Positions 16,214 to 24,822 of a stretch of 64,000 nt of DNA are shown in pieces. The notes beneath the pieces were generated by a model, which did no database searches, had not been told where the DNA came from, and saw nothing but the letters and a program-made list of their open reading frames with translations. Numbering within the stretch: position 1 is the first letter of the stretch; each line of letters opens with the position of its first letter. Source of the DNA: UBA9160 sp035489755 (GTDB taxonomy: Bacteria > Myxococcota_A > UBA9160); contig DATGZK010000077.1 of assembly GCA_035489755.1 (NCBI GenBank), positions 248,001-312,000 of the forward strand, read 5' to 3'. The position numbers and the translations under genes were made by a program.

Positions 16214-17131
16214 TCAGAGGCGAAGGACCCGGTATCCGGCACGCGGGAAGTGCACGACCACCTCACCTGTCTCGCGAGCGCTTCGACGGAGCGCGACCTC
16301 TTGCGCTGAGGAGGCGACGAGCTCGCCCTCGACGGGATCAAATCCATAGTCGTCGGGAAGTACGCGCACTTTTAGGCCGGGTTCCAGTCCACTTGGGTCG
16401 CGCAGGTCCTTCTGCATCGCTGTCGCGGAACGAGCCTCACGGGCAATGCGCAGCGCTTCGTCCGGTGCGCATTCACTGCGTCGACCGTGCCCGATGGCCT
16501 TCACGCGCTCTGCCCAGGCCTCGAGCCGCGGGAACTCCGAAAAGGTGTTCTTGGTCGGCGGCAATGCGCGAAGGAACCACACCGGATGATAAGCGGCGGC
16601 GTCGGCGAGCGAAGGCTGTTCCCCGAGGAGAAATCGGCGTTCGTCGGCGAGTTGCAGATCGATCAGCTGTGCATGAGCCCGCAACTGGTCCGCAGCGAGC
16701 GGGGCGTTCTGCATCAGCATTTTGAAGTCGACGTTCCCGCCCATCAGCTTCGTCCGGTCTTCGATGAACTCCCTCGGCACGGCGGCACCGATCTTGCCAA
16801 AGACGACCGGGACTGCGGCCAGGAAGACGGACCGATCCGTCCAGAAGCCCAGTGCGTGGCACACACCCTCCGAGCCGCCGGGATAACTCGTCGGCGTTGG
16901 GTGAAGCCGCTCGAGAACGCGGGCGATCAGCTGGCTGTCGCAGTAGATGTCGGCCCCGATCTGGAGCACCGGGATCCTGCGATAGCCGCCGGTCAGCGGT
17001 ACGAGGTGCGGCTTGGGCATCATGTTCGGCTGCTGGACCGAGCGCCAGGCGAGGTCCTTGATGCCGAAAAGGACCCGGATCTTCTCGGAGAACGGCGACG
17101 CATCGTAGTGGTGAAAGAGCAGGTCCGTCAT
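16214..17131 (-). CDS. Glutathione S-transferase family protein
   Basis: This 305-residue protein has a thioredoxin-like N-terminal GST domain (LLFHHYDASPFSEKIRVLFG, then YRRIPVLQIGADIYCDSQLIARVLE), where the SPFSEK position is that of the catalytic Ser or Cys. The helical C-terminal domain contains FLLGEQPSLADAAAYHPVWFL. An extra C-terminal part of about 70 residues (KVRVLPDDYGFDPVEGELVASS) is predicted as beta-type. Family members conjugate or isomerise with glutathione. It is divergent from the amidase gene, and the two start codons lie in the arms of a 19-bp inverted repeat. Confidence 0.85.
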   Translation of the reverse strand: MTDLLFHHYDASPFSEKIRVLFGIKDLAWRSVQQPNMMPKPHLVPLTGGYRRIPVLQIGADIYCDSQLIARVLERLHPTPTSYPGGSEGVCHALGFWTDRSVFLAAVPVVFGKIGAAVPREFIEDRTKLMGGNVDFKMLMQNAPLAADQLRAHAQLIDLQLADERRFLLGEQPSLADAAAYHPVWFLRALPPTKNTFSEFPRLEAWAERVKAIGHGRRSECAPDEALRIAREARSATAMQKDLRDPSGLEPGLKVRVLPDDYGFDPVEGELVASSAQEVALRRSARETGEVVVHFPRAGYRVLRL

Positions 17132-17207
17132 GGGGCCCAGTATACGCAGTCTCGGTGCTGGTAGGATGTACTCCCCACCAAGAGGTGTGCCCCATGACGG
17201 ACCTGCT
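17118..17207. repeat. 19-bp inverted repeat covering both divergent start codons
   Basis: The bases 17118-17136 and 17189-17207 are exact reverse complements (19 of 19) with a 52-base spacer. Each arm contains the ATG and first codons of one gene, so both proteins begin MTDLL. It could form a cruciform or long-stem hairpin and also contains the intergenic promoter space between GST and amidase. Confidence 0.85.
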
Positions 17208-18600
17208 GCGTTTGCCGCTCACCGATCTCGTCCATCGCCTCGGGCGCCGAGAGTTGTCCCCCGTGGAGTTGATGCGTGTCACGCTCGCCCGGATTGCCGC
17301 TACCCACGAACAGCTGAACGCCTTCGTGGCCCTGCGGGACGAGTCGGCGCTCTTGGCCGATGCGCGGCTTGCAGAAGCGCGCATCGCCAGGGGGGAGGCC
17401 CGGCCGCTCGAAGGGGTTCCCCTTGGCGTTAAAGATCTCGAAGACGCCTGCGGGCTCGTGACAACCCACGGTTCCCTGCCCTTCAAGAACAACCTGGCGG
17501 AACGGGACTCCCTGCAGGTAGAGCGCCTGCGCGCCGCGGGGGCGATCGTGGTGGGCAAGACCAACGCCCCAGAGTTTGGCTGGACCGCCATCACCAAGAA
17601 TCTGCTGTTCGGCGAGACGCGCAACCCTTGGAGCCTCGATCGCACGCCTGGCGGATCGAGCGGTGGATCGTCCGCTGCAATCGCCGCTGGCGTCGTCGCG
17701 ATGGCGACGGCCAGTGATGGCGGCGGCTCAGTGCGCCTGCCGGCCACGTTCACGGGATGCTTCGGGCTCAAGCCGAGCTTCGGCCGGATCCCGCATGGGC
17801 CCGATGCGCTGTGGGTCACGATCGACACCGCAGGTCACGGACCGCTGACACGAACCGTGGAAGACGCCGCCTTACACCTCGATGTGACGGTCGGCGAACA
17901 CCCGCTCGATCCTTCGTCGCTGCCCCATCCCGGCGTCTCGTACCGATCGGTCCTCCGCCAGCTGAAGCCCAGTTGTCGCATCGGATTCTCTCCGGATCTC
18001 GGCTACGCCGTCGTGCAATCCGATGTGGCGGAGACCGTGGAGACCGCCGCCCTTGTGTTCCAAGAGCTCGGACACTCGCTCGAAATCGTGAAGGGGGGGC
18101 CCCCCGAGCTCGGTCGCGACTGGGGCTTTGCGAATGCGTTCGAGTCGGCGGCGAAGCTCCATGCGCTGCTTCCCGAACACGAGGGGGAGTTCGGCCGCCA
18201 GTTCATCGCCGGGGTAAAGCAGGGCTGGCAGATGACCCCGGAACGCTGGGCGGCGGCACAGCGCCGACGCGAGGAACTCAATCGCTGGTGCGCGGACGTG
18301 TTTGCGCGTTATGACCTCTTGCTTACACCCACGGCACCTTACGATCCGCCGCCGGCCAAGGGACCGTTTCCGACGGAGCTCGAGGGCAGAAGGCTCGCGC
18401 TGGCGAGCGTTGCAAGCTTTACGATCCCCTTCAATCTCTCCTGGCATCCTGCGGCGACGGTGCGCGCCGGGTTCTCGAAGGCCGGGCTCCCAGTAGGCCT
18501 GCAGATCGTCGGTCCCCGCCATCGGGATGACCTCGTGCTCCAAGCGGCATTTGCATTCGAGCAGGCGCGACCCTGGGCCCACCAATGGCCGGCACTCTGA
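17194..18600 (+). CDS. Amidase (amidase signature family)
   Basis: This 468-residue enzyme belongs to the amidase signature family, which hydrolyses amide bonds with a Ser-cisSer-Lys triad. The catalytic Lys is in GVPLGVKDLEDACGL, and the signature TPGGSSGGSSAAIAAGVVAMATASDGGGS contains the two serines (split here: TPGGSSGGSSAAIAAG, then MATASDGGGS). ATG 17194 was chosen over an upstream TTG because MTDLLRLPLTDL matches the family start. Substrates range widely across this family and cannot be assigned. It is divergent from the GST gene, and the shared inverted repeat suggests a common origin of the two starts. Confidence 0.9.
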   Translation: MTDLLRLPLTDLVHRLGRRELSPVELMRVTLARIAATHEQLNAFVALRDESALLADARLAEARIARGEARPLEGVPLGVKDLEDACGLVTTHGSLPFKNNLAERDSLQVERLRAAGAIVVGKTNAPEFGWTAITKNLLFGETRNPWSLDRTPGGSSGGSSAAIAAGVVAMATASDGGGSVRLPATFTGCFGLKPSFGRIPHGPDALWVTIDTAGHGPLTRTVEDAALHLDVTVGEHPLDPSSLPHPGVSYRSVLRQLKPSCRIGFSPDLGYAVVQSDVAETVETAALVFQELGHSLEIVKGGPPELGRDWGFANAFESAAKLHALLPEHEGEFGRQFIAGVKQGWQMTPERWAAAQRRREELNRWCADVFARYDLLLTPTAPYDPPPAKGPFPTELEGRRLALASVASFTIPFNLSWHPAATVRAGFSKAGLPVGLQIVGPRHRDDLVLQAAFAFEQARPWAHQWPAL

Positions 18601-18700
18601 TGCCTGCGTGAAGCTGGCCTGCGAACCCGCGCGGGAAGTCTTTTCGGGATCGAATCTCGGCGCGGGAAGGTTCACCGCGCTCGCAATTTCAGCGTCCCGC

Positions 18701-20095
18701 CTAGCTCGCAGCGAGCAGGTCGCAGAAGGCCTCCTCAATCCCCTGCCCGAGCTTTTCGACGTCTGGAACGAGCGCAGCGTCGGCGTTCAGCCCAATGTGG
18801 AGCGCCCCGTCGTAGGAAAACACAGCAATCCCAAGGCCGATCCCGTCGACGATCGGCACGATCGGATAGAGCCCGTCGACATGGATCGCGCACAGGTACC
18901 TCGACTCGCGGGGGCCGGGCACGTTCGTGGCGATCAGATTGGCGAGACGACCAAGGCGCATGCTGCTGCCGAACGCCGCCACAAGCGGCGCGGGTAGCTC
19001 ATCGAGCGCGCCGAGCAGCGCATCGATCCCCGCCCACGAACTGTCCTTCTTGAGCTGTTCGGTGACCGCACGCGTCGCGGCAAGGCGCGGCACTTCGTGG
19101 TTCGGATCGACCGCGAGCGGCACGAGCATGGCGGAGATGCGGTTGCCGAGCGCATTCGCCTCGCTCGCGGAGCGCAGGCTGACCGGTACGAGCGCCGTGA
19201 GTTCGAGACCCCGCGTACGAAGACCCGCCGACCGGAGATAGCGGTGCAGGCCTCCCGCGAGGACCGTCAGAACAACATCGTTCACGGTTCCACCCCGGAG
19301 CAGGCGGACGCTTCGGATGCCCTCCATTGGAAGACGTGTGAAGTGCAGGATGCGGCGCGCGCCGATGGACGCGTTCCACGGCATGGCCGGGATATCCGCA
19401 CTGGCGAGACGAAGAGCGGACCAGGCAGCGTTGCGTAGCCGGCTCACGGCCTCCTGGGCTTTTGCGGGCTTCCAAACCGCGTCGACCAAGCGGGCGGCGG
19501 CGCGCGCCCGTCCAAGGAATGAATCCACCATGGCGCGGCCGACTCTCTCGCCCAAGCCCGGCATCGCAGGCGCCGGGGTCCGGGGCGGCGGTAGGTCTCT
19601 AGGGCGGGGGTCCGTGTCGAGCAGATGCTCGAGGAGCTGGGCACCGGCGAGCCCGTCGATCATGCAGTGGTGAACCTTCTGGAAAAGCGCCGTTCGCCCA
19701 CCGTCCAGGCCCTCGAGCAGGTGCATCTCCCAGAGTGGTCGATCGCGGTCAAGAGGTTGCGCCAAGAGCTTGGCGACCATCCCCGCGAGTTCGTGTTGCC
19801 CGCCCGGGCTTGGAAGCGCCCAGCCGTGCAGGTGGTTGCGCAAGTCGAAGCGCGGATCGTCCTCCCAAGTCGGGTGGCCGAGGGAGAGCGGGACCGGGAC
19901 AGCGCGCTGCGTGTAGCGATGAAGAGAAGGCAGCCGCGCCTCGACGTGTCGGTAGAGTGCATCCAGCGCGAGCGGACCGTCGAGTACCGCGACGCAACCG
20001 ATGTGGAGGAGCGCGTTCTTGCGCTCGAGATAGAGGAAGCCCGCGTCGCGTGAGCTCATCCTCGGCGCAAGACGGGGAAACTTGACGGAGCTCAT
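18701..20095 (-). CDS. Wax ester synthase/diacylglycerol acyltransferase
   Basis: This protein has about 464 residues from MSSVKFPRLAPRMSSRD. The catalytic motif HHCMIDGLAG (HHxxxDG) lies in the N-terminal half, and further family segments are HLLEGLDGGRTALFQKVHH and NLIATNVPGPRESRYL near the C-terminus (PGP motif). Enzymes of this type acylate fatty alcohols or diacylglycerol to store wax esters or triacylglycerol. The track of residues before MSSVKF is not family-like, so I used the downstream ATG. It is convergent with the amidase gene across about 100 bases. Confidence 0.88.
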   Translation of the reverse strand: MSSVKFPRLAPRMSSRDAGFLYLERKNALLHIGCVAVLDGPLALDALYRHVEARLPSLHRYTQRAVPVPLSLGHPTWEDDPRFDLRNHLHGWALPSPGGQHELAGMVAKLLAQPLDRDRPLWEMHLLEGLDGGRTALFQKVHHCMIDGLAGAQLLEHLLDTDPRPRDLPPPRTPAPAMPGLGERVGRAMVDSFLGRARAAARLVDAVWKPAKAQEAVSRLRNAAWSALRLASADIPAMPWNASIGARRILHFTRLPMEGIRSVRLLRGGTVNDVVLTVLAGGLHRYLRSAGLRTRGLELTALVPVSLRSASEANALGNRISAMLVPLAVDPNHEVPRLAATRAVTEQLKKDSSWAGIDALLGALDELPAPLVAAFGSSMRLGRLANLIATNVPGPRESRYLCAIHVDGLYPIVPIVDGIGLGIAVFSYDGALHIGLNADAALVPDVEKLGQGIEEAFCDLLAAS

Positions 20096-20279
20096 AGGTC
20101 CTAATTGCGCAGCAAGAGCCATGCCGGCGCGGCGCCGTCCCCGGCTCCCCGGGCACCGCTCCCCCGCTTAGGTTGCCCAAGTCCTTCGCAACCAGCAGCG
20201 GCCGTGCCGCGGCGGCATGCAGGCACGGCACGAAGACGGCCCAACCCCGCAACAAGACGCGCACCGAGCTGGGGAGCTC

Positions 20280-20660
20280 TTAGCGCGGATCGCCGCGCCG
20301 CATCGACTGCTCCCAGTTTCGCCCATCAAAGGGCACCACTTCGAGCTCCGCGAGCTCGACACCTTCTACGCATCGCACATTGACATCAATCCGGTCCGGA
20401 TCGGAGCGCGGCACGTAGAACGACGCGACGCCGCATACAGGGCAGAAGTGGTGCTTCGCGACGCCGCTGTTGAAGCGATATGTCGCAAGCTGCGATGGCG
20501 GTGTGAGAAGCCGGAACCGTTCACGCGACACGATCCAGTGCAGGTAGCCTTTCTTCGTGCAGATCGAGCAATTGCACTGGGAGATCCGCTCGATCGGCCC
20601 GCTCACCTCGTACGCTACGCGGCCACAGTGACATCCACCGCGATACACGGTCTCAGCCAT
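20280..20660 (-). CDS. GFA family protein (formaldehyde-activating enzyme fold)
   Basis: This 126-residue protein has the cysteine layout of the GFA family, which folds around zinc: GGCHCGRVAYEV, then CNCSICTKKGYLHW, and HFCPVCGVASFY. The founding member speeds formation of S-hydroxymethylglutathione, but most members are of unknown function. The protein is of normal family length with every motif present. It is transcribed away from the redoxin-UGSC unit. The 62 bases between the two genes hold both promoters. Confidence 0.85.
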   Translation of the reverse strand: MAETVYRGGCHCGRVAYEVSGPIERISQCNCSICTKKGYLHWIVSRERFRLLTPPSQLATYRFNSGVAKHHFCPVCGVASFYVPRSDPDRIDVNVRCVEGVELAELEVVPFDGRNWEQSMRRGDPR

Positions 20661-20722
20661 CTCCTCCTCCTATCGACTGGCGCCTCGGCTCGGAAGTGTG
20701 GTGAAATAGCCGGAGGAACGCG

Positions 20723-22363
20723 ATGAGCGCAACACTTTCGCCCGGGACTCCTGCGCCTCCCTTTCGGCTGCGTACCCTCCACGGCGACGAGGCCGGGGTG
20801 GGCAGCGCCGCGACCGGCCCGGCGACGCTCCTTTTCTTCTTCAAGCACGATTGCCCGACTTGTGACTTCGTCGCGCCCCTGGTCGGACAACTTTCGCAGC
20901 GGCTCGGGGATGAGGGACTCCGGAGTGTCGCCGTTTCTCAGAGCGATTCCGCTGCGAGCGCCGCCTTTGCGGCGAAGCATGCACTTGAGATCCCGGTGGC
21001 GCTGGATGAAGAGCTCAGCGCCTCGGAAGCCTACGCCTTCGACTCGGTTCCGTGTCTAGTCCTGGTTTCAGGCGACGGTCGCGTGCTGCGCGCCTTCCAG
21101 GGCTTCGGCCGTGAAGACTTCTTCGCACTTGTGGCGGACGCCGCCCGCACCTGCGGCGCAGCGGTGCCCTCACTCGAGCGGCCGGGCGAGCGCTGGCCAG
21201 AGAATCGGCCTGGCTGCGCCTCGCGCGTGCACGATCCAGAGGTCGCGCAGCGCCTCGCCGTCCGGCGCGGCGCTGCTCAGCTCTCGGCTCGGCGCGTGCA
21301 CATTCCCGTCGCCGACGACCCGTTCGAGTTCTTCGCCGCCCTCGGCATCGACGACGGTCTGCCGGTGGTCCCGCCCACCGAAGCGCGCGTGGTTCGCATG
21401 CTGGAGGGGACGAAGCGCTCACCCTCCGAGGTGGTCGCGCTCGTGCCCCCAAATCTCGCACCCGCGACCGTGGAGAAGATCGCGATCAACGCGGTGATGG
21501 CCGGGTGTCGGCCCGAGTATCTCCGGATCGTGATCGCTGCTCTTGAAGCAGCGTGCACGGACGAGTTCAACCTGCATGGAGTCCTCGCTACAACCTACTT
21601 CCCGACGCCCGTGATCGTGGTGAATGGACCCATCCGCCACGAGATCGGGATCAATTGTGCGGGCAATGTGTTTGGCCAAGGCTTCCGCGCCAACGCAACG
21701 ATCGGTCGCGCCGTTCAACTCGTGGTCCGCAACGTGGGCGGGGGTAGACCCGGGGAGGTCGACATGGCGACGCTCGGACAACCAGGAAAATACACGTGCT
21801 GCATCGGAGAAAACGAGGAGGAAAGCCCCTGGGAACCGCTGCATGTCGAGCGCGGCTTCCGGCGTGAACAGAACACGGTCACCTTGTTCGCGGGAGAAGC
21901 GCCCCGCGCGATCCTCGACCAGACCTCCCGCAGCGCCCGCTCCCTTGCCACCAGCATGGGGCTATGCCTCGAATCCGTGGCGCACCCGAAGTTCCACGGC
22001 TACGGCGAAGTCCTGCTGGTCGTCTGCCCCGAGCATTGCCGCACGCTCGAAGCCGACGGCTGGTCGAAGGCCGATCTACGCCGGCGGATCCAGGAGGCGA
22101 CGAGCCGGCCGCTCGGCCAGTGTTTGCCCGACGCCGAGTGCGCAGAGGGCCTCCCGCTCCAGGCGCTGCCCAGCGATCTCATGGGTCAGGATGGCCGGCC
22201 GAGGCCCGAGATCCTCGCCCTTCCGCTGCCGAAATTTCGTCGTGACGAGGACATCCTGATCGTGGTCGCCGGAGCGCGCGCGGGCAAGTTCTCGGCGGTT
22301 CTTGGCGGATGGGTTGGTGGAAAGATGGGGTCGGTGGCGGTGACGCGGGAGATCGGGGCCTAA
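20723..22363 (+). CDS. Redoxin domain fused to conserved UGSC-associated domain
   Basis: This 546-residue protein has two parts. Residues about 1-150 are a thioredoxin/peroxiredoxin-like domain with a CxxC site (Cys44 and Cys47 in HDCPTCDF) and the cis-Pro region VPCLVLV. Residues about 190-546 form a conserved domain beginning DPFEFFAALGIDDGLPVVPPTEARV and containing EKIAINAVMAGCRPEYL and GQPGKYTCCIGENEE. I know this domain from environmental bacteria, usually without a function and often beside UGSC selenoproteins, as here (32 bases upstream). A redox role is inferred from the fusion. The second part may be an enzyme using the redoxin as electron donor. Confidence 0.7.
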   Translation: MSATLSPGTPAPPFRLRTLHGDEAGVGSAATGPATLLFFFKHDCPTCDFVAPLVGQLSQRLGDEGLRSVAVSQSDSAASAAFAAKHALEIPVALDEELSASEAYAFDSVPCLVLVSGDGRVLRAFQGFGREDFFALVADAARTCGAAVPSLERPGERWPENRPGCASRVHDPEVAQRLAVRRGAAQLSARRVHIPVADDPFEFFAALGIDDGLPVVPPTEARVVRMLEGTKRSPSEVVALVPPNLAPATVEKIAINAVMAGCRPEYLRIVIAALEAACTDEFNLHGVLATTYFPTPVIVVNGPIRHEIGINCAGNVFGQGFRANATIGRAVQLVVRNVGGGRPGEVDMATLGQPGKYTCCIGENEEESPWEPLHVERGFRREQNTVTLFAGEAPRAILDQTSRSARSLATSMGLCLESVAHPKFHGYGEVLLVVCPEHCRTLEADGWSKADLRRRIQEATSRPLGQCLPDAECAEGLPLQALPSDLMGQDGRPRPEILALPLPKFRRDEDILIVVAGARAGKFSAVLGGWVGGKMGSVAVTREIGA

Positions 22364-22395
22364 GGGGCGACCGAGCCCGTGGTAGAGTGGCCGGG

Positions 22396-22947
22396 GTGAG
22401 TGACAGCGATCGGGTAATTCTCGATCCCACCGCAGAGCGCAGTCCCCTGCGGCGCCGCCTTTCGGCACGCGGGGCTCGCTTGCGCGGCCCGATCGGCCTC
22501 GTCGACATCGCAAAGGCGCGGGGCGACGTCTTTCTTGATGAGCTCGAGGTGCAATTGCGCCTGCGCCTGCCGGGCGAACAAATCCTCCGCCTGCGCAAAC
22601 CGACCTTCACAAAGCCCACACCACCCAGTTTGCGGGACGAGATCGCACAGCGCTGCAGGGTCGTAATCCAAGCGCTGGCGGATTGAGGGTCTTGCACGTC
22701 GTGCAGTGTGCACGACCTGGCGGACTACGAGAGCCGGGGCATCGCCACGGTGATGGTCGCATCGAGCGAGTTCATGCACGCCGCGCGCTCGCAGGCCGAA
22801 GCTCTCGGGCTCCTGGAGCTTGCCGACCGCGCGGTCTACGTGCCCCATCCGATTCAGGACGCAAGCGACGAGGAGATGCGTGCCAAGGCCCGTGCTGCGG
22901 TCAACGCCATCGTGCAGGCCCTTACCGACCCGGCTGCCAAGCCATAA
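22396..22947 (+). CDS. UGSC family selenoprotein (in-frame TGA = Sec97)
   Basis: The frame runs from GTG 22396 to TAA 22945-22947, interrupted only by TGA at 22684-22686. Read as selenocysteine, that codon gives the motif U-G-S-C-T-S-C-S-V-H-D-L after ALAD, the signature of the UGSC (seleno)protein family first noted in ocean metagenomes. The total is 183 residues, and the part after the TGA continues in the same frame with family-like sequence (ESRGIATVMVASSEF). A SECIS-like hairpin follows. Cysteine-containing homologues show the same motif. The function is unknown. It may be a redox or reductase partner of the upstream protein. A simple gene caller would split this gene in two. Confidence 0.85.
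22684..22719 (+). promoter_or_regulatory. SECIS-like element with Sec UGA codon
   Basis: The UGA codon 22684-22686 is followed by GTCGTGCA (22698-22705), loop GTG and TGCACGAC (22709-22716), a perfect 8-bp stem, extended by pairs C22695-G22719 and A22696-T22718. The loop is about 19 bases past the UGA, the spacing used by bacterial SelB for selenocysteine insertion. Confidence 0.75.
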
Positions 22948-23032
22948 CGGCCTTCGCGGCGCCTGGCGCACTCTTGCGTTTTCCGTGTCCGCAGGAAATC
23001 CTCGAGCCCGTGAAAAAGGTCACCCTCCGGCC

Positions 23033-23497
23033 GTGATCACGGTCGCGATGTCCTGTGCAATCCGGGCCGAGCCCATGCGGGTGTGGCGCGCGCTTACCGA
23101 GCCGAACGAGGTCGCGGCATGGGACGCCGTGAACGGCAATGGGGGTGCTGTCGATGCTCCCCCAGACTACCCAAAGCCCGGCCAGCACGTGCGTTGGCGC
23201 TACCGCCAGGGCGGCGTACCGACAGTCCTTCACGACCGACCGATCGAGGTCGTCCCGGGCGATCATCTGCGTTCCCTGATTGAGCTTGGGCAACTGCGCT
23301 TCGACGAGACCTACACGCTCCTCCCGGAAGGTGCGGGAGGGACGCGCCTTGGCCTGCGGATTATCGCAGAGAACGTAGTTCCGGTCGTAGGCGGAGTACT
23401 GGATCGGTTTGAAGTCCGGCGCCTCGTCACCGACATGGTGAGCTCAAGCCTCGAAGCGATCCGGGGGTGGTGCGAACGTGATTCTTCAGATGTGTAG
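23033..23497 (+). CDS. SRPBCC (AHSA1-like) lipid-binding fold protein
   Basis: This protein has about 154 residues from GTG 23033 (VITVAMSC). AEPMRVWRALTEPNEVAAWDA is the typical start of a START/SRPBCC domain, and RWRYRQGG, DETYTLLPEGAGGTRLGLRI and the C-terminal helix VSSSLEAIRGWCE complete the fold. Such domains bind hydrophobic ligands or act as activators, and the specific ligand is unknown. An in-frame ATG at 23048 is an alternative start. It overlaps the convergent FAD oxidoreductase gene by 12 bases. The 85 bases to the UGSC gene show no gene. Confidence 0.65.
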   Translation: MITVAMSCAIRAEPMRVWRALTEPNEVAAWDAVNGNGGAVDAPPDYPKPGQHVRWRYRQGGVPTVLHDRPIEVVPGDHLRSLIELGQLRFDETYTLLPEGAGGTRLGLRIIAENVVPVVGGVLDRFEVRRLVTDMVSSSLEAIRGWCERDSSDV

Positions 23498-24769
23498 GTC
23501 CTCTGTTACCCAGCGCGCGGGATCGTCAAAGCGATCGCGCGCGAGGGGGGAAAGATCGACCTCCTCGAATTGGCCCGTGACCATCAGCGATGCGAGGCTT
23601 CGGCCCACCGCATAGGATTGCATCACACCCCGACCGGTGAACGAGTGAGCCTCATACAGGTTCGCGAAGCCGGTGACCGCACCTGCGATCCCGCTCCTGT
23701 CCGGAGTGACGTCGTAAAGCCCGGACCAGCCCCGCACGTGGCCACAGCGCTCGAATGCGCTCGCCCGATGCGCGAGGCGGGGCCAGATCTCGGTCTCGAA
23801 GAAGGACTCACCGTCATACGCGAAGTCGAAGCCGGGCACTTCGTCGGGCGTGGAATACCCGGCGAGCACGTACGACCCTTCCGGGTGAAAATAGAGCCCG
23901 CTCGCATCGACGATCATCCCGAGCGAATCGAGTCGTGTGTCGGGAGATAGATCTGCCGCGCGCACGTCGACAAGGGCGATCTGCCGTCGCACGGGCTCGG
24001 TCACGTCCCGCACACCGATCTTCGCCAGCAGGACCGACGACCACGCACCGAGGCAGTTGATGCAGATCTCGCAGCGAATGCGAGACTCGGCGCAAACCGC
24101 ACCGGGTGGTACCCGGTGCGTGGTAAGGATCTCACGGAGCGTTCCGGCGGTGTCGGTCGGGTCACCCCGCGCGACCTCTACCACGTCGAGGTGCGATACG
24201 CGCCGAAGGCGCCCTCCCGCTCCAGCGCTGCGCGCCGTAGCGACCCCCGCAACGTAGTGACGATTGCGAAAGCGGACGCCAAGGCGTTCGGCCTCGCTGC
24301 GATACCACGCCCGCACCGCGTTTGGGTTCACAAGGCCGTCCCGGGGCGAGAACGTCGCGCCGACAATCTCCTCGCGCGCACGGTCAAGCAGCGGGAAGCG
24401 AATCCACACCTCGGAGGGGGCGAGCGCTTCCACGCCAAGACCCCGCGCGTTCTGCAACGCTCGCTTCTCGAGCGCCCGCGCCCAGAGCAAAGGATCCGCA
24501 TAGAGCCAGAGATACCCACGCTCTCGAAAGCCGAACTCGGCCGCCCGCGCCCGGAAGAAGTCGAGCGTGGCCTTGCAGGCGTCGATGTTGACGGGCTGCC
24601 ACCAGGTTGCGCGGACACCGCCTGCATTGAGCTCAGAAGAGGCGTAGACCCCTGCCAAATCAAGGTCGACGACCTCGATTCCCATGACGCCGCGGGCAGC
24701 GAGCGCCCATGCCACGCTGGTTCCGATGATCCCTCCCCCGACGATCAAGACCTGCGCGCGCTCCGCCAT
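23486..24769 (-). CDS. FAD-dependent oxidoreductase, D-amino-acid oxidase (DAO) family
   Basis: This 427-residue flavoprotein starts with the dinucleotide motif VLIVGGGIIGTSVAWALAARG and continues with the DAO-family pattern GVRATWW, GLVNPNAVRAWYRSEAERLGV and the C-terminal RGWSGLYDVTPDRSGIAGA with HSFTGRGVMQSYAVGRSLASL. Related enzymes oxidise amino acids or sarcosine-like amines. The substrate is not predictable. It is convergent with the SRPBCC gene and has the frameshifted sigma gene behind it. A start at MAERAQ is supported by the distance to the GxGxxG motif. Confidence 0.88.
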   Translation of the reverse strand: MAERAQVLIVGGGIIGTSVAWALAARGVMGIEVVDLDLAGVYASSELNAGGVRATWWQPVNIDACKATLDFFRARAAEFGFRERGYLWLYADPLLWARALEKRALQNARGLGVEALAPSEVWIRFPLLDRAREEIVGATFSPRDGLVNPNAVRAWYRSEAERLGVRFRNRHYVAGVATARSAGAGGRLRRVSHLDVVEVARGDPTDTAGTLREILTTHRVPPGAVCAESRIRCEICINCLGAWSSVLLAKIGVRDVTEPVRRQIALVDVRAADLSPDTRLDSLGMIVDASGLYFHPEGSYVLAGYSTPDEVPGFDFAYDGESFFETEIWPRLAHRASAFERCGHVRGWSGLYDVTPDRSGIAGAVTGFANLYEAHSFTGRGVMQSYAVGRSLASLMVTGQFEEVDLSPLARDRFDDPARWVTEDLHI

Positions 24770-24822
24770 ATCAGGAGGCTAGCCCGCAGGACCCGCGCGC
24801 GCGGTTCCACGTGTCAGAGAGG

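Noticed and set aside
22309..22686. Reading 22396-22686 as a short separate gene and 22708-22947 as another, or as a pseudogene
   Set aside because: The in-frame TGA sits in the UGSC motif with a hairpin after it, and the second part has no start or ribosome site. Selenocysteine explains it better.
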